Shown one piece after another: positions 27,018 to 34,641 of a stretch of 64,000 bases of DNA. Numbering within the stretch: the stretch's first letter is position 1; each line of letters opens with the position of its first letter. The stretch comes from Clostridiales bacterium (lineage in GTDB: Bacteria; Bacillota; Clostridia; Christensenellales; Pumilibacteraceae), in contig JAIDCZ010000031.1 in assembly GCA_029055565.1 (NCBI GenBank), positions 16,983 to 80,982 on the forward strand. The letters are read 5' to 3'. A model generated the notes under the pieces. That model saw only the letters and a program-made list of their open reading frames with translations. It was not told the DNA's origin and did no database searches. The translations under genes were made by a program, and so were the position numbers.

Positions 27018-28829
27018 ATGAAAAAGAGATTAGTAACCGTTCTTTCGCTCGTTTTGGCGTTTGTGCTGTGCTTTTCGCTGGTCGCGTGCGGCGGAGAGGA
27101 TAACGGCGGCAACGGCGGGGAGTCCGGCAAGAAGGATCCCGTGCAGTCCGACAAGACGATAACCGTATCGCTAAGCGACGCGCTTGACGCGGTGAACGGA
27201 GTTATTACGGCGCGAGGCTTTACCGGCACGGCATCGTACACGGTGTCTACCAAGAATACCGAAGCGCTTACGGCCGACGTTGCCATAGATAAGCGCGGTA
27301 GCAAGCTTAAGTTCACTTCCGCCGATAACGAGTGCATAGTGGATCTTGCTACCGGCTATGCGTATTACAAGTACGGCGATTACTACGCGTACGACAACGA
27401 GTTTTACGCCAATGCGTACGGATACGTTCAGTACTTGGTTGCCGCGCTTAACGGTCAAGCACCCGACAAGGAATTTACCGTCGCTTACGACGAAAAGACC
27501 AATGAGTTGCAGTTTACCGAAAACGCGGCCGACGACGTAAATAAGTATATCGAGCCTATCCAAAACGCGTACAAAAAGAATAAAACGATTGGCAGTTTGC
27601 TCAACGAGTATTGCAATATGCTTTTCGGCAAGAGCTTTGACGACATGTACGGTACGGTTGAGGAGTTCGTTAAGAACCCCGAAAATACCGTCGACAGCGT
27701 GCTCGGCTTGCTTAAGGAAAAGGGGATGGACGTGGAAGCTATACTTGCCGACTTGGGCGTAGAACTTGACGAGCAAATGGTTGCCTCCGCTAAGGCGCGC
27801 CCGCTCAACAAGCTGGTTGCCGGTGCGTACAAATTTATCATGCAAAGCTTGGGCGATATGATTCCCGCCGAGCTTGACGAAGCGGAAGGCGAGGGCAACG
27901 GCGCCGGTGAAGCGGATTTGCCCGACCAAGGCGCGGGCGACGGCATGGCCGCGCTCGGCATGGGCTTGCTTAACGCGATGTTGTTTGATGAGGTTACCGA
28001 CGCCGATATAGCCGAGGGCATGAAGGGTATTGCCGGCTTGATGGGCTTGGCAAAGGATTTTCAAGTAAAGGTGCTTGTAGACATGGCGCTTGCGGACAAC
28101 GCCCAAGCCGCCGACCTTTACACGGTGATAAAAAGCGGCGTTAAGCTGACCGAAGCTACCACTACGCTTACGCTCACATTTGGCGACGACGAAAAAGTTA
28201 CCGGCATTAAGCTGGATAATCTCGTAGCGCACAACTACAAGGGCAATGCTGCCGAGGGTTCGTACCTTGCAGACAACGATTACCGCGCTACCGTGCAAAT
28301 CGTTATAGACGAGTACAAAACGGCTACCGAGGATTTCGTAATCGCTTGCGACCCCGCCGAAAGCTACGTAACGTCGATTGCGGCGCTCACGTACTACGTT
28401 GACGGCGACGTATCGGTGTACTTTGAAACGGGCGGTAAAACTGTGAACGTGGCAAGCTTCTATCTTAAAAAAGAAACGCCGGACGGCATGGTACAACAGA
28501 TATTCCCCGAATCAGACGGCGCATTCAAGTTCGATCAAGCGACGAGCTCGTTCGTGTTTGACAAGGAACTCGTAAATTCGGCGTTCGGCGACGCGGCGGT
28601 TTCCAATTTAATCAATGCCGGAATTTCGCCTTTCGGCACTACGCTTACTGCGTTCGTGTTTTTTGACGGCGACGACGACAACGCGTACGGAATTACCTTG
28701 GTGTACGTCAACGACGACTGGAACGCGATTGCGGCGTATGCGCGCGACGCGGCTACGGAGTTCATACTCGGATTCGTAGGCGGTGCCGGTTCGGGCGCGC
28801 CCGATATTTCGGCGCCCGAAGTTGCGTAA
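27018..28829 (+). CDS. Lipoprotein of unknown function
   Basis: A 603-residue lipoprotein: signal peptide ending in SLVACGG, then a Gly/Asn/Glu linker. The mature part looks alpha/beta with several acidic stretches, a Gly/Glu/Ala-rich insert around residues 290-315, and no catalytic motif I can name. Repeated short beta-strand patterns (VDLATGYAYYKYGDYYAYD; TLTLTFGDDEKVTGIKLDNL) recall clostridial lipoproteins annotated only as hypothetical. AAGGAAGG precedes the ATG. It is transcribed alone from its own promoter and ends at a terminator. The product should be anchored on the outer face of the membrane. Confidence 0.8.
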   Translation: MKKRLVTVLSLVLAFVLCFSLVACGGEDNGGNGGESGKKDPVQSDKTITVSLSDALDAVNGVITARGFTGTASYTVSTKNTEALTADVAIDKRGSKLKFTSADNECIVDLATGYAYYKYGDYYAYDNEFYANAYGYVQYLVAALNGQAPDKEFTVAYDEKTNELQFTENAADDVNKYIEPIQNAYKKNKTIGSLLNEYCNMLFGKSFDDMYGTVEEFVKNPENTVDSVLGLLKEKGMDVEAILADLGVELDEQMVASAKARPLNKLVAGAYKFIMQSLGDMIPAELDEAEGEGNGAGEADLPDQGAGDGMAALGMGLLNAMLFDEVTDADIAEGMKGIAGLMGLAKDFQVKVLVDMALADNAQAADLYTVIKSGVKLTEATTTLTLTFGDDEKVTGIKLDNLVAHNYKGNAAEGSYLADNDYRATVQIVIDEYKTATEDFVIACDPAESYVTSIAALTYYVDGDVSVYFETGGKTVNVASFYLKKETPDGMVQQIFPESDGAFKFDQATSSFVFDKELVNSAFGDAAVSNLINAGISPFGTTLTAFVFFDGDDDNAYGITLVYVNDDWNAIAAYARDAATEFILGFVGGAGSGAPDISAPEVA

Positions 28830-28851
28830 CGGAATAATCCAAACCGACTTA

Positions 28852-28890
28852 AAAACCGTCGCAAGGCATCGCCTACGGCGGTTTTTATTT
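28852..28890 (+). terminator. Intrinsic terminator after the 27018 lipoprotein gene
   Basis: AAAACCGTCG (28852-28861) pairs with CGGCGGTTTT (28876-28885) with one wobble, followed by T-rich sequence. Confidence 0.8.
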
Positions 28891-28918
28891 GCTTGGAATT
28901 TGTGGGTTGCCAAAATAA

Positions 28919-28947
28919 TTGACATAGCGTGGTAAAAATGCTAAAAT
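28919..28947 (+). promoter_or_regulatory. SigmaA promoter of the ecf operon, leaderless spacing
   Basis: TTGACA (28919-28924), 17-base spacer, TAAAAT (28942-28947), then six bases to the ATG at 28954. No ribosome binding site fits between. Confidence 0.8.
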
Positions 28948-28953
28948 GCGGTT

Positions 28954-29802
28954 ATGTCGTTTTTGCAATTCAACAACGTTGAATATTCGTACGTCGGCGG
29001 CGACGACGAGCTGATTCAAGCGCTTAAGTCGGTATCGTTTTCGATAGAGCGCGGGGAGTTCGTTGCGCTGGTCGGTTGCAACGGTTCGGGCAAGTCTACG
29101 CTTGCGCGGCTGTGCAACGGCTTGCTTACGCCCGACAGTGGCGAGGTGTTGGTTGACGGCAAGTCCACCAAGGAGAAGTCGGCGCTGTTTGATATTCGCA
29201 AAAAAATCGGCGTAGTGTTTCAAAATCCGGATAACCAAATGGTTACGACGATAGTCGAGGACGACGTGGCGTTCGGACCGGAAAACTTGGGCTTGCCGCC
29301 CGAACAGATACGCGAGCGCGTGGACTGGGCGTTACGAAGCGTGGGCATGAGCGAGCACGCGACGAGCGGGCCGTTCCGCTTGTCCGGCGGGCAAAAACAG
29401 CGCGTCGCCATTGCGGGCGTGCTGGCTATCAAGCCCGAGCTTATGATACTGGACGAGGCGACGGGCATGCTCGATCCCAACGGAAGGCGCGAGGTTTTGG
29501 ACGTCGTTAAAAAGCTTAACCGCGACGAGGGCATGGCCGTTATTATGATAACGCACTTTATGGAGGAGGCCGCGGCCGCCGACAGAATTATAGTGCTTAA
29601 CAATGGTAGCGTAGTTGCGGACGGCGGCAAGGAGCTGTTTTCCACGCCCGAGGTGTTTGAGGCCGCGGGGCTGGATTTGCCGCTTTACGTGCGGCTTGCG
29701 CGTAGGCTTAACGACGGCGGAATAGGCGTAGGCTGTCCGCTGACTGCCGACGAGTTTGCGGCGGCGGTTGCGGCAATATCGGCCAAGGGGGGCAAAAAAT
29801 GA
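28954..29802 (+). CDS. ecfA1: Energy-coupling factor transporter ATPase EcfA1
   Basis: A 282-residue ATPase with Walker A (GCNGSGKST), the Q-loop (FQNPDNQM, the EcfA-specific form), signature (LSGGQKQRVA) and Walker B (LMILDEATGMLDP). With EcfA2 and EcfT it forms the energising module shared by many substrate-binding S components for vitamins and metals; no S component is encoded here, so this is a group II system. It is the first gene of a five-gene operon whose members overlap by 4-8 bases or lie close. The start codon lies six bases after a -10 element and lacks a ribosome binding site. Confidence 0.95.
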   Translation: MSFLQFNNVEYSYVGGDDELIQALKSVSFSIERGEFVALVGCNGSGKSTLARLCNGLLTPDSGEVLVDGKSTKEKSALFDIRKKIGVVFQNPDNQMVTTIVEDDVAFGPENLGLPPEQIRERVDWALRSVGMSEHATSGPFRLSGGQKQRVAIAGVLAIKPELMILDEATGMLDPNGRREVLDVVKKLNRDEGMAVIMITHFMEEAAAADRIIVLNNGSVVADGGKELFSTPEVFEAAGLDLPLYVRLARRLNDGGIGVGCPLTADEFAAAVAAISAKGGKK

Positions 29803-30656
29803 TAGAGGTAAAGAATCTTTCGTTTACGTATAGCCCCAAAACGCCGTTCACCACGCAAGCGCTGTTTGACGTTAACCTTAAGATAGAAACCGGCGACTTT
29901 TTCGGCATTATAGGCAGTACCGGCGCGGGCAAGTCCACGCTGGTCAGTCACTTTAACGCGCTGACCAAAATACAAAAGCACAGCGGCGCTATTATTATAG
30001 ACGACATGGATTTGTCGGCCAAAAAGGTTAATCTAAAAAAACTGCGCGCCAAAGTAGGCATGGTCTTTCAGTATCCCGAGCACCAGCTTTTTGCCGATAC
30101 CGTGCTGAAGGACGTCATGTTCGGGCCAAAAAACTTGGGCGTAAGTAGCGCTGAGGCCGAGCAACGCGCGCGGGACGCCATTGCGCTCGTCGGCTTGGAC
30201 TGCAAGGAGATTGCCGAGCGTTCGCCCTTCGAGCTGTCCGGTGGGCAAAAGCGGCGTGTCGCGCTTGCCGGCGTTATTGCCATGCATCCGGAAATACTGG
30301 TGCTGGACGAGCCGACGGCCGGACTCGACCCCAAGGGAAAGCGCGAGATTATGGATTTGATTTTGCGCATAAAGGCCGACTGTCCGACGGTTGTCATGAT
30401 TTCGCACAACATGGACGAGATTGCCGAGTACTGCAACAAGATTGCGGTACTAAAGCACGGTCGTGTGATGGGTGTGTTTTCGCCGCGCGAGCTTTTCGGT
30501 TCGGAGGAGCTTTTAAGCAACTGCGGCGTGGAGCTTCCGCTCGTTACCGAGCTTGCCGTCAAGCTTAACGCGCTTGGCGTAGGTGTGGATAAGTCGGTGC
30601 TTACCGAAACAGAGTTGTATGAGGAAATTAAAAAGGCGGTGACCGAAAATGCGTGA
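29799..30656 (+). CDS. ecfA2: Energy-coupling factor transporter ATPase EcfA2
   Basis: A 285-residue partner ATPase with GSTGAGKST (Walker A), FQYPEHQLF (EcfA2-type Q-loop), LSGGQKRRVALAG (signature) and LVLDEPTAGLDP (Walker B). The C-terminal extension typical of EcfA2 follows. The ATG overlaps the ecfA1 stop as ATGA, so translation is coupled. It forms a heterodimer with EcfA1 on the cytoplasmic side of EcfT. Identification is secure because both the motif differences and the gene order are characteristic. Confidence 0.95.
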   Translation: MIEVKNLSFTYSPKTPFTTQALFDVNLKIETGDFFGIIGSTGAGKSTLVSHFNALTKIQKHSGAIIIDDMDLSAKKVNLKKLRAKVGMVFQYPEHQLFADTVLKDVMFGPKNLGVSSAEAEQRARDAIALVGLDCKEIAERSPFELSGGQKRRVALAGVIAMHPEILVLDEPTAGLDPKGKREIMDLILRIKADCPTVVMISHNMDEIAEYCNKIAVLKHGRVMGVFSPRELFGSEELLSNCGVELPLVTELAVKLNALGVGVDKSVLTETELYEEIKKAVTENA

Positions 30657-31488
30657 CGTCAGTATGGGACAATACTATCCCGCGTCGTCGTTCGTTCACC
30701 GCGCCGACCCGAGGTTCAAGCTGGTTATACTTATACTGTACTTGGTTACGGTATTCTTTTGCGACAGCTTTTTTTCGTTCGGATTTATGACTCTGTTTGT
30801 GCTGATAACGATATTGCTGTCCCGCGTACCTATACTTAAGGTGCTTAAAAGCCTTAGGTTGATTATAGTAATTTTGGTATTTACGACGGTGCTCATGATG
30901 GTGTTTTACAGCGACGCTACCGCCAAGCCGCTTGCCGAGTGGGGGATATTCCATATTTACCTAAACGGTATTTACGCGGCTATAAAGCTGGGCTGGCGGC
31001 TTATGCTGTTGGTGCTTATGCCGACGGTGCTTACGCTCACTTCCACGCCTACAGAGCTGTGCGACGGACTGGAAAGCTTGCTTACGCCGCTAAAGGTTTT
31101 GCACTTTCCGGTGCACGAGCTTGCGTTGATCATGAGCATTGCGCTTAGGCTTATACCCTCGCTTATAGAGGAAACGGACAAGATAGTCAACGCGCAACGC
31201 GCGCGCGGCGCGGCGTTTGAATCGCGCAATCCGTTCAAAAAAATCAAGGCTATGATACCGGTGCTTATCCCGCTGTTCGTGTCCAGCTTCCGCAGAGCGG
31301 ACGAGCTGGCCGACGCCATGGACAGCCGTTGCTACCGTGGCGCCAAGGGCAGGACGCGTATGAAAAAGCTCAAGGCCAAATTCAGCGACTTTGTTGCGCT
31401 GCTGTTTTGGTGCGCAATCACGGTGTGTATACTGTTTTTGAATTACAACTGGTTCGGCTGGGCGTTTATTGCCGCAATCAGCTTGTAG
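30649..31488 (+). CDS. ecfT: Energy-coupling factor transmembrane protein EcfT
   Basis: A 279-residue membrane protein with four to six helices and the cytoplasmic coupling helices that hold the two Ala/Arg/Gly motifs (QRARGAAF and DSRCYRG region), which dock into the ATPases. N-terminal Y-P-A-S-S-F-V-H-R-A-D-P-R is the conserved EcfT opening. It overlaps ecfA2 by 8 bases. It links the ATPases to exchangeable S components encoded elsewhere on the chromosome. Confidence 0.93.
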   Translation: MRDVSMGQYYPASSFVHRADPRFKLVILILYLVTVFFCDSFFSFGFMTLFVLITILLSRVPILKVLKSLRLIIVILVFTTVLMMVFYSDATAKPLAEWGIFHIYLNGIYAAIKLGWRLMLLVLMPTVLTLTSTPTELCDGLESLLTPLKVLHFPVHELALIMSIALRLIPSLIEETDKIVNAQRARGAAFESRNPFKKIKAMIPVLIPLFVSSFRRADELADAMDSRCYRGAKGRTRMKKLKAKFSDFVALLFWCAITVCILFLNYNWFGWAFIAAISL

Positions 31489-31506
31489 CGGAAGGGCGTG
31501 TTGATT

Positions 31507-32241
31507 ATGCGGTATAAAATAACGCTATCCTACGACGGCACCGACTTTTGCGGTTGGCAGCACCAGCCGAGCGGCAACAGCGTGCAAGACGCGGTGGAAG
31601 CCGCCGCAGAGCGGCTGTTCGGACAAAAGCCGAGCGTAGTCGGCTCGGGCAGAACGGACGCGGGCGTTCACGCAATAGCGCAAGTCGCGCACTTTGACGT
31701 CGATAAAATTTTGCCGACCAAAAACGTGGTGGGCGGGCTTAACGCATATCTGCCGCGCACAGTGCGCGTTACGGCGGCGGAGTATGCGCAAGATAGCTTT
31801 GACGCGCGCAAAACGGCCAAGCAAAAAACATATATGTACCTTGCGTACGTCGGCGAACAACTGCCGGTGCTTAACGACCGTGCGTTGTGCCTTAACTTCG
31901 AGCCGGATATGCAACGTATGAGCATATGCGCAAGTCAGCTCGTGGGAAAATTCGACTTTTCCACCTTTATGGCCTCGGGCGGCGGCGCAAAAACGTTCAC
32001 CCGAACTGTGTTCGACGCACGCTTCGAGCGCGACGGTAGGTTTATAAAGTTCTTTATAACGGCCGACGGATTTCTGTACAATATGGTTAGAATTATCACC
32101 GCGCAGCTGCTCAAGGCGGGGCGGGGCGAAAAAGTGGATATTCCGTTTTTAATAGAAAAGCGCGACCGTTCTTACGCCAAAGAGCTTGCGCCCGCGTGCG
32201 GTCTATATTTATATAGCGTCGATTACGGTGACAAGCAATGA
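31507..32241 (+). CDS. truA: tRNA pseudouridine(38-40) synthase TruA
   Basis: A 244-residue enzyme that isomerises U38-U40 in the anticodon stem-loop of tRNAs. The N-terminal YDGTDFCGWQHQP motif and GSGRTDAGVHA, with the catalytic Asp, are intact; the C-terminal FLYNMVRII motif is present. ATG 31507 is preferred (GGAAGGG 10 bases upstream); a GTG at 31498 would add three residues. The link of ecfT to truA is a common Firmicutes arrangement, normally found within the ribosomal-protein region. Confidence 0.95.
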   Translation: MRYKITLSYDGTDFCGWQHQPSGNSVQDAVEAAAERLFGQKPSVVGSGRTDAGVHAIAQVAHFDVDKILPTKNVVGGLNAYLPRTVRVTAAEYAQDSFDARKTAKQKTYMYLAYVGEQLPVLNDRALCLNFEPDMQRMSICASQLVGKFDFSTFMASGGGAKTFTRTVFDARFERDGRFIKFFITADGFLYNMVRIITAQLLKAGRGEKVDIPFLIEKRDRSYAKELAPACGLYLYSVDYGDKQ

Positions 32242-33524
32242 ACGATTACTTTTTCGAGTATATGCGCACGCTTCTCGGCGATAGGTACGACGCGTTTTAT
32301 AAAGCGTATACCGACAAGCCGCGGCACAAGGCGCTTAGGGTAAATACGAATAAGATTACGGTAGACCGATTTAAAAAGATGTTCGGCGGGGAATTAAAGC
32401 AAAACCCACTGTGCCATAATTCGTTTTACTGCAATGTTAAGCCGTCGCTCGACCCGCTGTATCACGCCGGACTTTACTATATGCAAGAGCCGTCGGCTTC
32501 GGCGGCGGTTGCGGCTTTTGCGCCGTTTATAGGCGAGCGCGTGCTCGACCTTTGCGCCGCGCCCGGGGGCAAGTCCACGCAAGCGGCGGAGTATATGAAC
32601 GGCGGCGTGCTGTTTTGCAACGACAGCGAGTACAAGCGCACCAAGTCGCTTGCGGAAAACGTGGAGCGGCTGGGTATAGATAACGCCGTAATCACGTGCG
32701 GCACGGCAAGCGACTACGTGCGCGCTGGGTTTGCCGAATACTTCGATACGCTGATAGTGGACGCGCCGTGCAGTGGCGGCGGTATGATGCGGTACGAAGA
32801 GGTGCCGTATTCCGAGAATATAGTTAAGGGCTGTGCCGAACGCCAACGCACCATACTTGCCGACGCGGTAAAGCTTTTGCAAGGCGGCGGGTACATGCTG
32901 TACAGCACTTGCACATTTGCTAAAGAGGAAAACGAGGACAACGTAAATTACTTGCAGTCACTTGGCATGCGTACCGTGGATATACCCTTGCTTGCCGGTA
33001 CCGAACGCGGCATAGGCCTACCCGACGCGCGGCGAATATACCCGATCGATTTTGACGGCGAGGGGCATTTCTTTTGCGTTCTGCAAAAGACTGTCGGCGG
33101 AAAAGCCGAGCTTCCGCCGTTGCGCAAAAAGCGCGGAGTAGCAAAGGCGGTCGGGCTGAAGCTGAACGTTGTGGAAATAGTCGGCAAGCGCACCATACTC
33201 GACTTGGGCGGCTTGGATATTCCCGATCTCGACGGACTTAACGTTATATGCGTAGGCACGCCGGTGTTTGACGACGGTGAACCGTCGCATGCGCTTACTC
33301 ACGCGCTGGGCGAAAATAGCGTGCAAGCATTCGGCGCTGTGGAGCTTGGCGAATATGCAAAGGATTATATATCGGGCGAGCAGATACAGCTAAGCGCGCC
33401 AAACGGTTACCGTATTGCCACGGTAAACGGCGTTGCGCTGGGACTCGTAAAGTCGGCGGCCGGCGGCGACGGAGTGAGAGTGCTAAAAAACAAGTATCCA
33501 AAGAGATTGAGAATTAAGAATTAA
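32238..33524 (+). CDS. RsmF/RsmB-like rRNA cytosine-C5 methyltransferase (NOL1/NOP2/Sun)
   Basis: A 428-residue SAM-dependent m5C methyltransferase. Motif I DLCAAPGGKSTQ (near residue 104), motif IV DAPCSGGGMM (about 173) and motif VI YSTCTFAKEENE (about 221) carry the two catalytic cysteines of this family. A C-terminal PUA-like RNA-binding region follows. Start ATG overlaps truA's stop as ATGA. The last codons (RIKN and stop) are encoded by an AGAATT repeat array, so the natural C-terminus has been replaced or extended by the repeat. Exact rRNA target (RsmF versus YebU-like) is not certain. Confidence 0.9.
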   Translation: MNDYFFEYMRTLLGDRYDAFYKAYTDKPRHKALRVNTNKITVDRFKKMFGGELKQNPLCHNSFYCNVKPSLDPLYHAGLYYMQEPSASAAVAAFAPFIGERVLDLCAAPGGKSTQAAEYMNGGVLFCNDSEYKRTKSLAENVERLGIDNAVITCGTASDYVRAGFAEYFDTLIVDAPCSGGGMMRYEEVPYSENIVKGCAERQRTILADAVKLLQGGGYMLYSTCTFAKEENEDNVNYLQSLGMRTVDIPLLAGTERGIGLPDARRIYPIDFDGEGHFFCVLQKTVGGKAELPPLRKKRGVAKAVGLKLNVVEIVGKRTILDLGGLDIPDLDGLNVICVGTPVFDDGEPSHALTHALGENSVQAFGAVELGEYAKDYISGEQIQLSAPNGYRIATVNGVALGLVKSAAGGDGVRVLKNKYPKRLRIKN

Positions 33525-33664
33525 GAATGTGGCCGCATTTGCGGCATTAAGGTTGAGATTCCTCGTTTCACTCGGAATACCTTCGGTGCTTCGTAGGACA
33601 AAAGTTTAATTCTTTTTGTCATTCTGAACAAGCGCGTCAGCGCGCAGTGAAGAATCTCAACCTT
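33510..33664. repeat. Composite repeat: AGAATT array, GC hairpin, 116-bp element with 13-bp inverted ends
   Basis: An AGAATT array (33510-33529) runs through the rsmF-like stop codon, then GCCGC-ATTT-GCGGC (33532-33545), then an element bounded by AAGGTTGAGATTC (33549-33561) and its exact reverse complement GAATCTCAACCTT (33652-33664). The same composite order recurs at 45791-45958 and, decayed, at 58791-58970. Confidence 0.8.
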
Positions 33665-33693
33665 ATTATTTTTATTTTTTCGTTGAATTTTGC

Positions 33694-33755
33694 TTGACAA
33701 AGCTAAGCGGCAGTAATATAATATGTTTAGCAGTTGCACAATGCTAACTTAAGTT
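33694..33755 (+). promoter_or_regulatory. Promoter and candidate iron operator of the feo genes
   Basis: TTGACA (33694-33699), 17-base spacer, TATAAT (33717-33722), both perfect. Over the expected start site lies the inverted repeat TTAGCA-N9-TGCTAA (33727-33747), followed by the palindrome AACTTAAGTT (33746-33755). Location and symmetry fit a repressor such as Fur or a DtxR-family protein, but the sequence is not a match to a consensus I can vouch for. Confidence 0.6.
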
Positions 33756-33805
33756 GCATACTGCGAACACATAAACGTATACATAGTAAAAAGGAGAGTA
33801 CATAT

Positions 33806-34036
33806 ATGCCGTTAGCACAAGCCCAAGCGGGCGAAACGATGTTGGTTATTAGAGTTGCCGCAGATCCCAAGCTTCGCAAGCATTTGGAAAACCTCGGCAT
33901 TATGACGGGCGCGGAGCTTACGCCGCTGTCGTACTCGGACGGCAATATGATTGTGCGCGTTCACGATTCGCGCATTGCCATCAACAAGGAGCTTGCGCAA
34001 AACATTATAGTAGGTAAACGCCCCAGCTTTGCTTAG
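33806..34036 (+). CDS. feoA: FeoA family protein (first copy)
   Basis: A 76-residue SH3-like FeoA domain protein. Residues LxxLGIMTGAEL and the VRVHDSRIAINKELAQNI tail match the family, which acts with FeoB in ferrous iron uptake, likely by docking on its cytoplasmic face. AAAAGGAGAG precedes the ATG at 33806. It is followed 116 bases later by a second feoA of equal length; the two are only distantly similar, so this is an old duplication rather than a recent one. Confidence 0.9.
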   Translation: MPLAQAQAGETMLVIRVAADPKLRKHLENLGIMTGAELTPLSYSDGNMIVRVHDSRIAINKELAQNIIVGKRPSFA

Positions 34037-34152
34037 AGCGCGTTTGGCGTTCGGCAATAAAAGGGCGTTATTTTTTACCGCATGGTTCGCATCAGCTAAC
34101 TATAGTGCGCAAAAGCGAACCGAAATATTCAACGAAAAATAAAGGAGATATT

Positions 34153-34383
34153 ATGGAAAAGAAGTTATCGGAATTTAATATCGGCGACGAGGGAATCGTC
34201 AAGTCGGTAAGCGGTGAGGGTAGGATACGCCGTAGGCTGTTCGATATGGGCATTACGCCGACTGCAAAAATCGTTATGCGCAAGCTTGCGCCGCTGGGCG
34301 ATCCCATGGAGGTTACCGTGCGCGGGTACGAGCTTACGTTGCGTAAGACCGAGGCTGAGTGCGTGGTGATGGAAACAATTTAG
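34153..34383 (+). CDS. feoA: FeoA family protein (second copy)
   Basis: A second 76-residue FeoA domain protein: GDEGIVKSVSGEGRIRRRLFDMGITPTA and the terminal YELTLRKTEAECV strand are typical. AAAGGAGATA precedes the ATG at 34153. The stop codon TAG is the first triplet of an AGAATT repeat array. Two FeoA proteins before one FeoB is common in Clostridia and suggests a two-part cytoplasmic accessory to the transporter. Confidence 0.92.
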   Translation: MEKKLSEFNIGDEGIVKSVSGEGRIRRRLFDMGITPTAKIVMRKLAPLGDPMEVTVRGYELTLRKTEAECVVMETI

Positions 34384-34560
34384 AATTCAGAATTAAGAAT
34401 TAAGAATGCAGAATTAAAAATAAGGATATTTTAATTTAATTGCCCGACGTCGGCGTTGCCGACACCTTCCCCCCCCCAAGGGAAGGTATTCAGTGGTTAA
34501 GCTTTGCGGCGTGATAACCTTCCCCGTGGGGGAAGGGGGGACCGCTTGCGGTGTCGGGGC
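34377..34560. repeat. AGAATT array and palindromic C/G-run element
   Basis: The array (34377-34417) spans the feoA stop codon. A GC-rich element follows: GTCGGC-GTT-GCCGAC (34449-34463), ACCTTCC/GGAAGGT (34464-34487), ACCTTCCCC/GGGGGAAGG (34517-34536), ACCGC-TT-GCGGT (34541-34552). The outer arms GCCGACACC and GGTGTCGG are inverted, so the whole can fold on itself. It separates feoA from feoB by 258 bases. Confidence 0.75.
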
Positions 34561-34641
34561 GACCTTATTTATTATCAACAACGCCACAGCGCGGCGGAAA
34601 AGTGCAGCCGTGCGAGTGTCAAAAATAAAAGGAGATTTATA

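Noticed and set aside
34504..34641. Upstream in-frame extension of FeoB by 46 residues
   Set aside because: The extension is encoded by the C/G-run repeat element, and a proper ribosome binding site precedes the ATG at 34642.
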